Below are positions 1 through 6,286 of a stretch of 25,965 nt of DNA, piece by piece (positions within the stretch are counted from its first letter, which is position 1; every line of letters begins with the position of its first letter). The position numbers and the translations under genes were made by a program. The notes below the pieces were generated by a model, which was given only the letters and a program-made list of their open reading frames with translations, had not been told where the DNA came from and made no database searches. The DNA is from a virus, in IMG/VR virus record IMGVR_UViG_3300031952_000123, positions 1 through 25,965 of that record. The stretch is one strand, 5' to 3'.

Positions 1-505
1 TCCCGCACACGCGGGGGAAGTCCCACACGTCATCGGGAACACGTCCCTCCGCAGAGGCCCGCTTGTCGTGGTACTTGGTCTGCCGGGCGGAGGGCACTCG
101 TACACTGTCTGTGTACCACTCGGTTCCAGGCCGAGAGAAGCGTAGGATGGGACGGTAGCCGTTGCCGAAGTCGCTGTTCCGGTGCTGTCCGAAGGTGAAC
201 CGCCACAGAAATAAACGGACCTGCCACTCTGAGGGGGAATCCGATCTCCAGCATCCGAACCACCTTAGTACATCCGAGAGGTAAATATGGTTTATGCTTA
301 GCCAGAATACCTTTGGATCATGTAACAAAGCTGCTGTGGCTATCCCTTCGAGAAGCCAGTGCAGATAGTCGTTACGCTGATCCGACACACCGCCATCATA
401 GACTACACCCAAGTTGTCGGGGGGATCAGCGAAGATCATCGTGGCTGGAGGTAGAGTGGGGAGTATTTTCAGGAAATCCCCACAGAGAATGGCGTGTTTA
501 CTCAT
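1..505 (-). CDS. DNA (N4-cytosine or N6-adenine) methyltransferase, 3' end cut off by window edge
   Basis: The reading frame stays open from ATG 505 to the left edge, so the C-terminus is missing. Residues 27-30 read DPPD, followed by NLG, in the place of the DPPY/NPPY catalytic motif of S-adenosylmethionine-dependent N4/N6 methyltransferases. The visible end (DDVWDFPRVCG) matches the segment common in phage N6/N4 methylases. It would methylate phage DNA, for protection or regulation. The start is fixed by GGAGG five bases upstream and by an ATGA overlap with the previous gene's stop. The family is fairly sure. The target base and site cannot be read, and the final D in place of Y in the motif is unusual. 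Confidence 0.8.
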   Translation of the reverse strand, partial: MSKHAILCGDFLKILPTLPPATMIFADPPDNLGVVYDGGVSDQRNDYLHWLLEGIATAALLHDPKVFWLSINHIYLSDVLRWFGCWRSDSPSEWQVRLFLWRFTFGQHRNSDFGNGYRPILRFSRPGTEWYTDSVRVPSARQTKYHDKRASAEGRVPDDVWDFPRVCG

Positions 506-699
506 TCGGGCCTCCACGTTGCGTCACGGAGGATGTTATCCTGCTCGATGCTGTCGAGAAGGTCCTCAATGGCGTGATCGGACATGGGTTCATATGCCTC
601 GCAGGCCCTGCTCGTGGACCACTCGTGGTCCCCCGTCAAGCGGCACTTGAGTCCGAATGGGTCGTAGAAGGCGCAATCGCTACAGTGCTTCTCTATCAT
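502..699 (-). CDS. small Cys-rich protein, possible zinc-binding
   Basis: A 65-residue protein beginning MIEKHCSDCAFYDP. A CxxC pair near the N-terminus and two further Cys (KCRL and ACEAYEP) resemble small phage zinc-ribbon-like proteins. The rightward gene at 2068-2307 has a similar Cys pattern (CxxC, LCGYYP, PCYRYE), so the two may be distant paralogues. The C-terminal third is acidic. It lies between the 703-987 gene and the methyltransferase and overlaps the latter by ATGA, so it is probably translationally coupled. Function is unknown. Confidence 0.75.
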   Translation of the reverse strand: MIEKHCSDCAFYDPFGLKCRLTGDHEWSTSRACEAYEPMSDHAIEDLLDSIEQDNILRDATWRPE

Positions 700-702
700 A
701 CG

Positions 703-987
703 TCACCACCCAATTACATCGGAGGGTACGAGAGACTCCACGAAATCCGTTTTGACTTGACGGTGATTTTTCCCATCTACGAGGCCTTGTTCGTAGGCCT
801 GCTTGACCAAGTTTCTTATGGCCTTTCGTAGCTCTTTCTCACAATGAGACCGGAGCAACTGGGCCGTTATTTGAAATCCGGTATCCCAAAGTAAACGAAT
901 TACGGGACGGTAACATGGGGTGTCTGTTTCGATTTCTACGGCGACGGCCGTGTCGGTCTTACCGGCTTTGAACTCAATGTTAAACAT
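703..987 (-). CDS. hypothetical protein, 94 aa
   Basis: Not recognised. The start ATG at 987 has a clear GGAGAAAAC Shine-Dalgarno site, and the gene overlaps the end of its upstream neighbour by a few bases, as expected for coupling. The N-terminal half is beta-like (MFNIEFKAGKTDTAVAVEIE). The middle is basic and helical (CEKELRKAIRNLVKQAYEQG). No signal peptide, membrane segment or catalytic motif is visible. It is the second gene of the leftward unit starting at 1339. Confidence 0.7.
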   Translation of the reverse strand: MFNIEFKAGKTDTAVAVEIETDTPCYRPVIRLLWDTGFQITAQLLRSHCEKELRKAIRNLVKQAYEQGLVDGKNHRQVKTDFVESLVPSDVIGW

Positions 988-1339
988 TGTTTTCTCCTCT
1001 CTCTTCCTTCTGTTGTGGATTCACCAATGGCGACAACTCTCTTAGGGCTTTATCGAAAATCCCACTCGGTATATCGTCCATCTGGAGACGATATCGGAGT
1101 TTCTCCCCCCGGTCGAGAAAAAGGCTTAAGGTGGGAGGAACATGGTTGTTGGTGTGGAAAATGAGATGGTCCCCGAATGTGACGCCATGACGGATGGGGA
1201 CAAAGAAGAAAAACCAATGGCCTTCATCTGTCTTAAATCTGGCACGGACCAGGGTATGGCACCGGCAGGGGTTGTATGCCTCCACCACGATAAGGTGTTT
1301 CCCTTCGGGTGAGTTCTTGGCCGGTCGTTGTTCTTCCAT
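980..1339 (-). CDS. hypothetical protein, first gene of leftward unit, leaderless start
   Basis: About 119 residues starting MEEQRPAKNSPEGKH. Not recognised; there is an aromatic stretch (HWFFFFVPIRHG) and an acidic/basic tail ending KEERGENNV. A longer reading from a TTG at 1381 is possible. I prefer ATG 1339, because the -10 hexamer TACAAT ends exactly 6 bases before it, which would place the transcript start on the A of ATG. The stop overlaps the next gene's start (987), so the unit is coupled. Confidence 0.72.
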   Translation of the reverse strand: MEEQRPAKNSPEGKHLIVVEAYNPCRCHTLVRARFKTDEGHWFFFFVPIRHGVTFGDHLIFHTNNHVPPTLSLFLDRGEKLRYRLQMDDIPSGIFDKALRELSPLVNPQQKEERGENNV

Positions 1340-1345
1340 TCCCCC

Positions 1346-1374
1346 ATTGTACCAGTAACTACCATACAATGCAA
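1346..1374 (-). promoter_or_regulatory. sigma70-type promoter, leftward (TTGCAT-17-TACAAT)
   Basis: On the minus strand, TTGCAT (1374-1369) and TACAAT (1351-1346) are separated by 17 bases. Six bases then lead to ATG 1339, predicting a leaderless mRNA for the leftward unit 1339 to 1. The same TTGCAT -35 recurs at 4625-4630, 19396-19401 and 19843-19848. Confidence 0.75.
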
Positions 1375-1411
1375 TACCCAATCACAGGTTTAAGAAAAAA
1401 AAGATGGTGGG

Positions 1412-1440
1412 TTGACTCCCTGCGGGGGTGGTGGTATAAT
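1412..1440 (+). promoter_or_regulatory. strong sigma70-type promoter, rightward (TTGACT-17-TATAAT)
   Basis: TTGACT at 1412-1417, a 17-base spacer, and a perfect TATAAT at 1435-1440. It is divergent from the promoter at 1346-1374 and drives the helicase operon. The spacer contains CTGCGGGG, one mismatch from the window-wide motif CTGCGGAG. An ATG begins 6 bases after the -10 (1447). Confidence 0.85.
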
Positions 1441-1481
1441 AGGGGTATGGGAATCTGGCAACTTGCCATCATACAAGCCTC

Positions 1482-1539
1482 GGCGGGGGCGTGGAACTCT
1501 TCCTGCCTATTCCCAGCCACTATCCCCCGCCTCTTTTTG
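1482..1539 (+). terminator. terminator-like hairpin in the leader of the helicase operon (candidate attenuator)
   Basis: GGCGGGGG (1482-1489) pairs perfectly with CCCCCGCC (1524-1531), and a GTGG/CCAC pair extends the stem inward. TCTTTTTG follows at once. It lies between the promoter at 1412-1440 and the first gene at 1553, whose Shine-Dalgarno (AAAGGGA) directly follows the T-run. A reading frame starting at ATG 1447 runs through the hairpin. Attenuation is inference; the loop is long (34 bases), which weakens it as a simple terminator. Confidence 0.5.
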
Positions 1540-1552
1540 AAAGGGACCGACC

Positions 1553-1909
1553 GTGGACGAAAAACAGAAGTGTTGTGCATCGTTGAGGGGGGAGGGACCA
1601 GGGGGGGAATTTCATCGGCACCAGTGCTCAAGGAACGCCACGGTGGAACGGGGCAGAAAGATGTACTGCAAACAGCACGATCCAGCCCAGGTGGAGATGA
1701 GATTGGCTGAGTCCATCAGAAAAGAGAAAGAAAAGTGGGACGGTGAACGTAAGATAAGGGAGGAGTACGCACGTCTTCACAAAGCATTCCCCCTGTTGGT
1801 GGAGACCCTCAAGACGGTACGTCAGAAATTTGATGATTGGACTCTCGACTATCTTGATATGGAAATGGTGGACAAGGCCCTGGAAGCTGTGGGGAGTAAT
1901 CGTGACTGA
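1553..1909 (+). CDS. small Cys/His (zinc-finger-like) protein with helical tail
   Basis: 118 residues starting at GTG 1553, with AAAGGGA upstream. Residues about 7-42 hold CC, HRHQC and YCKQH, a Cys/His arrangement seen in small phage zinc-finger-like proteins. The remainder is charged and helical (KEKEKWDGERKIREEYARLHKAF), probably coiled coil. It is the first gene of the rightward operon that contains the RepA-like ATPase, so a replication accessory role is possible, but nothing proves it. Its stop overlaps the GTG start of the next gene. Confidence 0.7.
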   Translation: MDEKQKCCASLRGEGPGGEFHRHQCSRNATVERGRKMYCKQHDPAQVEMRLAESIRKEKEKWDGERKIREEYARLHKAFPLLVETLKTVRQKFDDWTLDYLDMEMVDKALEAVGSNRD

Positions 1910-2075
1910 TTTGAATTATCCACAAACGGACATGGGAAACGCTCTGCGGTTCGCCACGGATTACGGGAACAAGGTGAGGTACGACCACACGAGCGGTAAG
2001 TGGCTGGCCTGGGACGGTAGAAGGTGGTGCAGGGATGGGGGGGAGGGACAATGGGGGGGAACCTACCATGAGTGA
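1902..2075 (+). CDS. stand-alone N-terminal domain of phage primase/helicase
   Basis: 57 residues from GTG 1902, which overlaps the previous stop. The pattern TDMGNALRF...RYDHTSGKWLAWDGRRW resembles the short N-terminal region of large phage/plasmid P4-type primase-helicases (TDxGNAxRF, then KWLxWDGxRW). In those proteins it is followed by several hundred residues of helicase. Here a stop comes soon after RDGGEGQWG and the ATPase is a separate gene (2300-3364). It is either a remnant of a split gene or an independently made domain. Confidence 0.65.
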   Translation: MTDLNYPQTDMGNALRFATDYGNKVRYDHTSGKWLAWDGRRWCRDGGEGQWGGTYHE

Positions 2076-2307
2076 TTTCCAATTTGAGAAGGGTCTTAGA
2101 GAGCATCAAGAAGAGATGTCCAAAGAGATACAACGCCAGAGGGAGATACCGGCAGAATGTTCGACATGCTGTTACTCTACGGTGGGGGTTAACCTTTGTG
2201 GGTACTATCCAGGAAATCCGAAACCAATAGAATTGAGAAGGGGGTTTCCGTGCTATAGATACGAGAAGGATGTAATATGGAGGAAGAAAGAAGGCCAACT
2301 TGGCTGA
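2068..2307 (+). CDS. small Cys-rich protein, possible zinc ribbon
   Basis: 79 residues from ATG 2068 (MSDFQFEKGLREHQEE), with a G-rich Shine-Dalgarno upstream. A charged helix comes first, then ECSTCC, LCGYYP and FPCYRYE, giving five Cys in a spaced pattern similar to the 502-699 protein. The start overlaps the end of the primase-like fragment, and its stop overlaps the TTG start of the ATPase, so all four rightward genes are coupled. Function is unknown. Confidence 0.75.
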   Translation: MSDFQFEKGLREHQEEMSKEIQRQREIPAECSTCCYSTVGVNLCGYYPGNPKPIELRRGFPCYRYEKDVIWRKKEGQLG

Positions 2308-3364
2308 GATACAAAAGTCTGCCAACGTAGTGTTCCTAAAGGATGTTAAGTCGGAAACAACTGAGTGGTTGTGGCCCGATAAGATACCCCTGGGGATGTA
2401 CTCCATGCTGGTGGGCGTACAGGGAGGGACGAAATCCTTCTTGTCGCTGTATATGGCGGCGCAGATATCTACGGGGAGACCGTGGGCGGACGGGGAAGGA
2501 AAGAAGCAGACTATTGGGTCCACCATCATACTGTCCACGGAGGATTCGGTCTCGAAGACGATCAAACCACGGTTGCAGGCTGCACAGGCGGACATGGGGA
2601 AGATCGCTGTGATACCCAGTTTCAACATTGGGGATAAGACCAAAGGGCTGTTCAATCTTACGAAAGATTTGGACGTACTATGGGATGCGGTCAAGCAGAT
2701 ACCGGACTTGAGACTCATTATCATTGATCCCATTTCGGCGTACATGGAGGGGAAGGATGAGAACAAGAACTCGGAAGTGAGAGAGTACCTTATGCCCCTG
2801 TCGGTGATGGCAGCGGAGAAGAATATCGCTATCGTGGGTATCAGCCACCTGAACAAAAATGAATCAGCCTCCGCAGAGCACAGGGTTATTGGGTCCACGG
2901 GGATTTCCGCTACGGCGCGAGCTATGTGGTTGATACAGACGGACCAGAAGGATAGAGACCGCAGGAAAATGCTGTTCTTCAAGGGTAATCTGTCCCCTAA
3001 GACCACGGGGCTGGCGTACAGGATTACGTCTGCTCCTATCGTAACGGAGGATGGGAAGACTGGGCAGGTTGGATATTGCCTGTTCGAGAAAGGGATTCTG
3101 TTGGAGACTGCAAAGGAAGAGTTGGCTCCTCCGCAGGGTCAGAATGGGAGGCCGAGGAAGCAAGAAAGCGCAGGGGATTGGCTGTGGAAGTACCTATCGG
3201 ATGGGCCGAAGCCAGCAGCAGATGTATACAGGGATGGAAAAACGGAGGGATATTCGGAGAGAACCCTGCAAAACGTCAAGAAGAAAGATGAGATACAGGC
3301 TGTGAAGAATACCCTACCGGAAGGGGGGGGATACTGGGAATGGTCCCTGCCTACCCTCGATTAG
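2300..3364 (+). CDS. RepA-like AAA_25 replicative ATPase/helicase
   Basis: 354 residues. Start is TTG 2300: in the same frame upstream there is a stop at 2273 and no ATG. Walker A is GVQGGTKS (residues about 39-46). The LSTED segment (79-83) fits the strand after Walker A, and Walker B is LIIIDPIS (139-146). SHLNKN and an Arg-rich segment (TARAMWLI...DRDRRK) follow, as in hexameric RepA/DnaB-type helicases of the RecA fold. The C-terminal 60 residues (GDWLWKYLSDGPK...YSERTLQNVKKK) look like a small winged-helix DNA-binding domain. It probably unwinds DNA at the origin; iteron-like repeats lie immediately downstream. Confidence 0.82.
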   Translation: MAEIQKSANVVFLKDVKSETTEWLWPDKIPLGMYSMLVGVQGGTKSFLSLYMAAQISTGRPWADGEGKKQTIGSTIILSTEDSVSKTIKPRLQAAQADMGKIAVIPSFNIGDKTKGLFNLTKDLDVLWDAVKQIPDLRLIIIDPISAYMEGKDENKNSEVREYLMPLSVMAAEKNIAIVGISHLNKNESASAEHRVIGSTGISATARAMWLIQTDQKDRDRRKMLFFKGNLSPKTTGLAYRITSAPIVTEDGKTGQVGYCLFEKGILLETAKEELAPPQGQNGRPRKQESAGDWLWKYLSDGPKPAADVYRDGKTEGYSERTLQNVKKKDEIQAVKNTLPEGGGYWEWSLPTLD

Positions 3365-3378
3365 ACGCTAAAAACGCT

Positions 3379-3542
3379 AGGTCGCAAAAACTCCCCCAGA
3401 GACCCCCATATTTGCGACCTTCCCATTTTCACCCCCCCCCTTCTTGCACCCTTCAAGGATATTAGAGTAATAACGTGGAAGGTTGTATAAAGGGGTGTCT
3501 TAGGACGTGTATTTGCGACCTTCCCCTCCTTTGCGACCTTCC
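3379..3542. repeat. iteron-like repeats TTTGCGACCTTCC (three direct, one inverted)
   Basis: TTTGCGACCTTCC occurs at 3411-3423, 3512-3524 and 3530-3542. An inverted AGGTCGCAAA at 3379-3388 can pair with the first copy (10-bp stem, 22-base loop). Thirteen-base identity in three copies is far above chance. They lie just after the RepA-like ATPase gene and could bind an initiator. The first inverted pair might alternatively terminate the rightward operon. Confidence 0.7.
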
Positions 3543-3648
3543 GTAGGTATAGACTGTAACGATTGTAGGGGTTGGTATTTTCTGTATTTTTTCGGCGTGG
3601 GGGAGGTCTTTGGCCGGGGTTCGCCCGCGTCTCCGGGGGGCCGGCTGG

Positions 3649-3696
3649 GTTATCGGACGGTGTGGTTATCGGACCTGGGTGTTATCGGACGTGGGC
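3649..3696 (+). repeat. three tandem 16-bp repeats with core GTTATCGGAC
   Basis: GTTATCGGAC starts at 3649, 3665 and 3681, an exact 16-base period, with a variable 6-base tail rich in G and T. The arrangement is typical of iterons or clustered operators. It lies about 100 bases beyond the TTTGCGACCTTCC repeats in the same gene-free region. Confidence 0.75.
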
Positions 3697-3959
3697 TTCC
3701 TCCACAGAGAAGAGGCAGACATGGGCATGGATAGGGGAGGGCGCCTACTAATGGTGCGTGCTTGGTCCCAGGGCATGGGCAAAGAGGGCGTCTGGAATAC
3801 GCTACAATGGGCGATCTACCTGTGGAGGGTATGGGAGGGCACACACACTATCGACCCTGCGGAGGGCTGCGATAACGGGCGCGGACTATGGGCAATTGGG
3901 TACTATGGGTCGGACGGGCGGAGGATCAGGCATTGTAGGGCGTGCTCGGCGGGTGGGAC

Positions 3960-3990
3960 GCAAGACAAAGCCCGCCACACGGGACGGGCT
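3960..3990 (-). terminator. possible rho-independent terminator of leftward unit
   Basis: On the minus strand, AGCCCG and CGGGCT form a 6-bp stem with a 10-base loop (3990-3969), followed by TTGTCTTG. The T-run is imperfect. It lies downstream of the last leftward gene (4033). Confidence 0.4.
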
Positions 3991-4032
3991 GTGCGAAGGA
4001 TGAAACGCTATGTCACAAATAACGATTGTTGT

Positions 4033-4221
4033 TTATGACAATGGGCAGTAATATCGGGCTGCTGGATTATCTCCTTTAGACCACCGGTAGCGTATTTTCG
4101 CTACTCGGAATTGATACCCTTTGTGCGCCATTTTGATGCCCAACCGGCGAGCAGATGATTTGGCATTTGAGCGGTTCCTATGTGTGGACCATACTACATC
4201 ATTTGAGACGACATACCACAT
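4033..4221 (-). CDS. hypothetical basic protein, 62 aa
   Basis: Small basic protein starting MWYVVSNDVVWSTHRNRSNA, rich in Arg, Lys and aromatic residues (GYQFRVAKIRYRWSKGD). Not recognised. The start is supported by the conserved leader GGAGGATTGAAC immediately upstream, shared with three neighbours. It is the last gene of the leftward unit from the promoter at 4603. The charge suggests nucleic-acid contact, which is inference. Confidence 0.75.
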   Translation of the reverse strand: MWYVVSNDVVWSTHRNRSNAKSSARRLGIKMAHKGYQFRVAKIRYRWSKGDNPAARYYCPLS

Positions 4222-4224
4222 AGT

Positions 4225-4497
4225 TCAATCCTCCTCTTCGGGTCTACAACAGGCATTCGCGGCTTCCATCCCCAAACACACACTACCACATTCCAGGCAA
4301 TCCCATGCTTCCCATTGCGTGCTCCTCTTGCCCGTGCTGGCCGAATAGACATCGCCCACAACGCCCATGTAGTCGGCGTCTGGACTAATCCCATCCATCC
4401 GTCTGGCCAGCATCAGCGCACGCCATCCACCGTGTATCGTGTCCACACGCGCTTGGCGTGCCAGTCTGTCGATTGCTTTTTCTCTTTGCGTCAGCAT
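4225..4497 (-). CDS. hypothetical protein with C-terminal Cys cluster, 90 aa
   Basis: Starts MLTQREKAIDRLARQARVD at ATG 4497, directly after GGAGGATTGAAC; a longer in-frame reading upstream lacks a ribosome site. The N-terminal half is helical. The C-terminal half has CLECGSVCLG and ACC, with a CxxC that may bind a metal, and ends in acidic PEEED. Function is unknown. It overlaps neither neighbour but shares their leader sequence. Confidence 0.75.
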   Translation of the reverse strand: MLTQREKAIDRLARQARVDTIHGGWRALMLARRMDGISPDADYMGVVGDVYSASTGKRSTQWEAWDCLECGSVCLGMEAANACCRPEEED

Positions 4498-4514
4498 GTT
4501 CAATCCTCCAGGTG

Positions 4515-4568
4515 CTACAACAATGCCAAGAACACCCATAACGTCAATACCCAAATTTCACGGCTCAT
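4515..4568 (-). CDS. tiny hydrophobic peptide MSREIWVLTLWVFLALL
   Basis: 17 codons with the same strong leader (GGAGGATTGAAC plus one base) as the neighbouring genes. The peptide is a short positively charged head followed by about 13 hydrophobic residues, enough to insert in a membrane. It is the first open frame after the promoter at 4603-4630. It could be a small membrane peptide (lysis, toxin or leader). The ribosome site is convincing, the function is not known, and chance cannot be excluded. Confidence 0.5.
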   Translation of the reverse strand: MSREIWVLTLWVFLALL

Positions 4569-4602
4569 CGTTCAATCCTCCACGGCACTATCGCCTATGG
4601 AT

Positions 4603-4630
4603 AGTATAGCATACCCTGCGGAGAATGCAA
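4603..4630 (-). promoter_or_regulatory. extended -10 sigma70-type promoter with CTCCGCAG in the spacer
   Basis: TTGCAT (4630-4625), a 16-base spacer, TATACT (4608-4603), with TGC directly before the -10 (extended -10). The spacer contains one exact CTCCGCAG (4623-4616). It drives genes 4568 to 4033; the transcript would begin near 4596. Confidence 0.75.
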
Positions 4631-4724
4631 ACGAAATCCATACAAATGGCATGTTTTACAAATGTACAAGGAGAATTTTTGGTATTAAAAGCCCGAAAAA
4701 CCCCCATCTCTCTTTTTCTACCTA

Positions 4725-4919
4725 CTACACTTGTAGAAGCTCAATTCCCCTACATATGTCCAGAACGCCAGTACCCATATCTCCCTGGCGAAGCCGCGGT
4801 ATCGTGAAGGCCCAGGAACCGTCTCTCTCGTCTGGATCATCTTTCCCTCCACACACATGGTCCATACCATTTCCGACTCTATAGTGACAGTGTTTTCCAA
4901 TGTACGGGCTGGTGTTCAT
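4725..4919 (-). CDS. hypothetical protein, 64 aa
   Basis: Starts MNTSPYIGKHCHYRVGNGMD at ATG 4919, with TGGAGTAACGACA as ribosome site, similar to other starts in this region. An alternative overlapping frame (4718-4900, TTG start) lacks this support. Hydrophilic, with no recognised motif. It lies downstream of 4965-5291 in the leftward unit. Between its stop and the promoter at 4630 (about 95 bases) I see nothing definite. Confidence 0.5.
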   Translation of the reverse strand: MNTSPYIGKHCHYRVGNGMDHVCGGKDDPDERDGSWAFTIPRLRQGDMGTGVLDICRGIELLQV

Positions 4920-4964
4920 TGTCGTTACTCCAAACTCCAGGAATAAGGATAAGTCGTTGAAGTG

Positions 4965-5291
4965 CTATCTCACGCGTATACTGGCGTATACGAAAGGTGT
5001 TTCATCCGAAAAGCCTTCTCCGCCGTTTTCAACCATATAATCCTTCTCGTTTATGGCCACTTGATCAACCGTACTGGCCTTTGCAACTTCGTCCGCCAGA
5101 GCTTGGCTCCCATTCAAATCCCAGTCACCTTGCGCCAGTTGATCCATCGCGTCTTCTAACGCTTCTCGGTCGTTGTTGCCAATACCCGTGGCTACGTCCG
5201 TAAATTCTGTAGTACATACACCACAGCCTTGGAAGTAGTCTGACCACTCCAGGCCGTGCAACACAATTTCATAGTCTTCGATCTTCTTCAT
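4965..5291 (-). CDS. conserved-type phage hypothetical protein, 108 aa
   Basis: Starts MKKIEDYEIVLHGLEWSDYFQGCG at ATG 5291, with AAGGAG eight bases upstream. The pattern YFQGCG...F.DVATGIGNNDREALEDAMDQLAQGDWD looks like a family I have met in phage genomes without assigned function. Acidic, soluble, no membrane segment. It follows 5294-5782 with an overlapping stop/leader, so the two are probably coupled. Confidence 0.75.
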   Translation of the reverse strand: MKKIEDYEIVLHGLEWSDYFQGCGVCTTEFTDVATGIGNNDREALEDAMDQLAQGDWDLNGSQALADEVAKASTVDQVAINEKDYMVENGGEGFSDETPFVYASIRVR

Positions 5292-5293
5292 GG

Positions 5294-5782
5294 TCAATTC
5301 TCCTTGTGTTCTGCCTTCTCGGCAAGCTCATCGAAGTTACTGCAATCGACGCCGAAAACTTCCAAAAGCCTTTGCAGATCGGCCAGTTCCTCTGCTTCTA
5401 TCTCGGCATAGTAGTCGGCGTCCGAGTCACTTTCCACGCTCCGTAGACCGCCTGACTCCAACACGACGTCGCGTCTGTCTCCCATCTCGTCCCCATAGGA
5501 CAGTTTCGCACGGGCATGAATGCCGACGAAATACCAATCACCCCGCCGGAGAGACTCCATGCGCCGATAATCCTGCTCGACCGATTCTGGATTGCCGGAC
5601 TGTGCGCCGGATATCGCAGCGATGAAATACCGATACTCGTGCCTGCCGGCGCAGCCTTTCTCTTTCCGGTCGATGGTTCTGTCGGCCGGACCAAGATCCT
5701 CCGAGTATTCGCCCAGATATGACGTATCCGGGTCCGTATCTATCGCATGTACGATAACAATTTTGTCAATTCGGACCTTCAT
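5294..5782 (-). CDS. hypothetical acidic protein, 162 aa
   Basis: Starts [20 protein letters not shown] at ATG 5782 after GGAGGATTGAAC. The N-terminal half has mixed beta-like segments and an HEYRYFIAA stretch. The C-terminal half is strongly acidic ([21 protein letters not shown]) and helical. Not recognised. First member of a pair with 4965-5291. Confidence 0.75.
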   Translation of the reverse strand: MKVRIDKIVIVHAIDTDPDTSYLGEYSEDLGPADRTIDRKEKGCAGRHEYRYFIAAISGAQSGNPESVEQDYRRMESLRRGDWYFVGIHARAKLSYGDEMGDRRDVVLESGGLRSVESDSDADYYAEIEAEELADLQRLLEVFGVDCSNFDELAEKAEHKEN

Positions 5783-5829
5783 GGTTCAATCCTCCTTCAA
5801 GCTATCCTCATTGCTTCGATTTTGATCCT

Positions 5830-6258
5830 CTACCAGTCGATCTTTTTACCCTCGGTGGCGGCGTCGGTGGCGGCGTCAGCCTTGGCGTAAGCGGCCTTGG
5901 CGTAGGCGTCTGCAGCGGCCTTGGCGTCGGCGTAGGCGGCGTAGGCGGCGTCGGTGGCGGCGTTGGCCTTGGCGTAGGCGTCTGCAGCGGCCTTGGCGTC
6001 GGTGGCGGCGTCAATGGCGTCGGCGTAGGCGGCGTTGGCCTTGGCGTAAGCGGCCTTGGCGTCGGCGTAGGCGGCGTAGGCGGCGTCGGTGGCGGCGTCA
6101 GCCTTGGCGTAAGCGGCCTTGGCGTCGGCGTAGGCGGCGTAGGCGGCGTCGGTGGCGGCGTTGGCCTTGGCGTAGGCGTCTGCAGCGGCCTTGGCGTCGG
6201 CGTAGGCGGCGTCAATGGCGGCGAGAAACTTTTTTCGTTTGTTACGCGGTAATACCAT
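5830..6258 (-). CDS. alanine-rich tandem-repeat helical protein
   Basis: 142 residues, starting [20 protein letters not shown] after a strong GAGGAGGAAC site. From about residue 13 to 135 it is almost wholly Ala with Asp, Lys, Tyr and Thr, built from degenerate repeats such as [20 protein letters not shown]. At DNA level these are GGCGTCGGCGTAGGC-type repeats, prone to slippage. A long single helix or coiled coil is expected. Similar composition is known in Ala-rich helical antifreeze-type and phage accessory proteins, but I cannot assign a function. The out-of-frame Pro/Thr-rich reading of the same DNA is a shadow. Confidence 0.75.
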   Translation of the reverse strand: MVLPRNKRKKFLAAIDAAYADAKAAADAYAKANAATDAAYAAYADAKAAYAKADAATDAAYAAYADAKAAYAKANAAYADAIDAATDAKAAADAYAKANAATDAAYAAYADAKAAADAYAKAAYAKADAATDAATEGKKIDW

Positions 6259-6286
6259 GTTTGTTCCTCCTCAATAGGCACAATTG

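Larger units (their letters stand above)
3365..4032. other. gene-free region between convergent units; candidate replication origin
   Basis: 668 bases between the rightward ATPase gene and the leftward gene at 4033. The open frames here look non-coding: no good ribosome sites, and Gly/Arg-rich random composition. It contains two families of short repeats (3379-3542 and 3649-3696), T-rich stretches, one copy of the CTGCGGAG motif (3857-3864) and a possible leftward terminator (3960-3990). Position next to a RepA-like ATPase suggests an origin. Confidence 0.5.
4223..5795 (-). promoter_or_regulatory. four copies of translation leader GGAGGATTGAAC
   Basis: Identical 12-base leaders precede the starts at 4221 (4234-4223), 4497 (4509-4498), 4568 (4581-4570) and 5782 (5795-5784). 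The GGAGG is the Shine-Dalgarno. The extra conserved TTGAAC suggests a shared control site or a recent duplication of gene starts. Confidence 0.75.

Noticed and set aside
1849-3006. 385-codon leftward frame opposite the RepA-like ATPase
   Set aside because: Antisense to a convincing AAA ATPase; lacks promoter and motif.
3649-3696. CRISPR array
   Set aside because: Only three repeats with a 10-base core and 6-base tails; far too short for repeat-spacer structure and no cas genes (the Cas4-like nuclease is a phage recombination type).
3507-4038. Rightward open frames in the gene-free region
   Set aside because: Gly/Arg-rich, overlap iteron-like repeats, no Shine-Dalgarno and no recognisable family.
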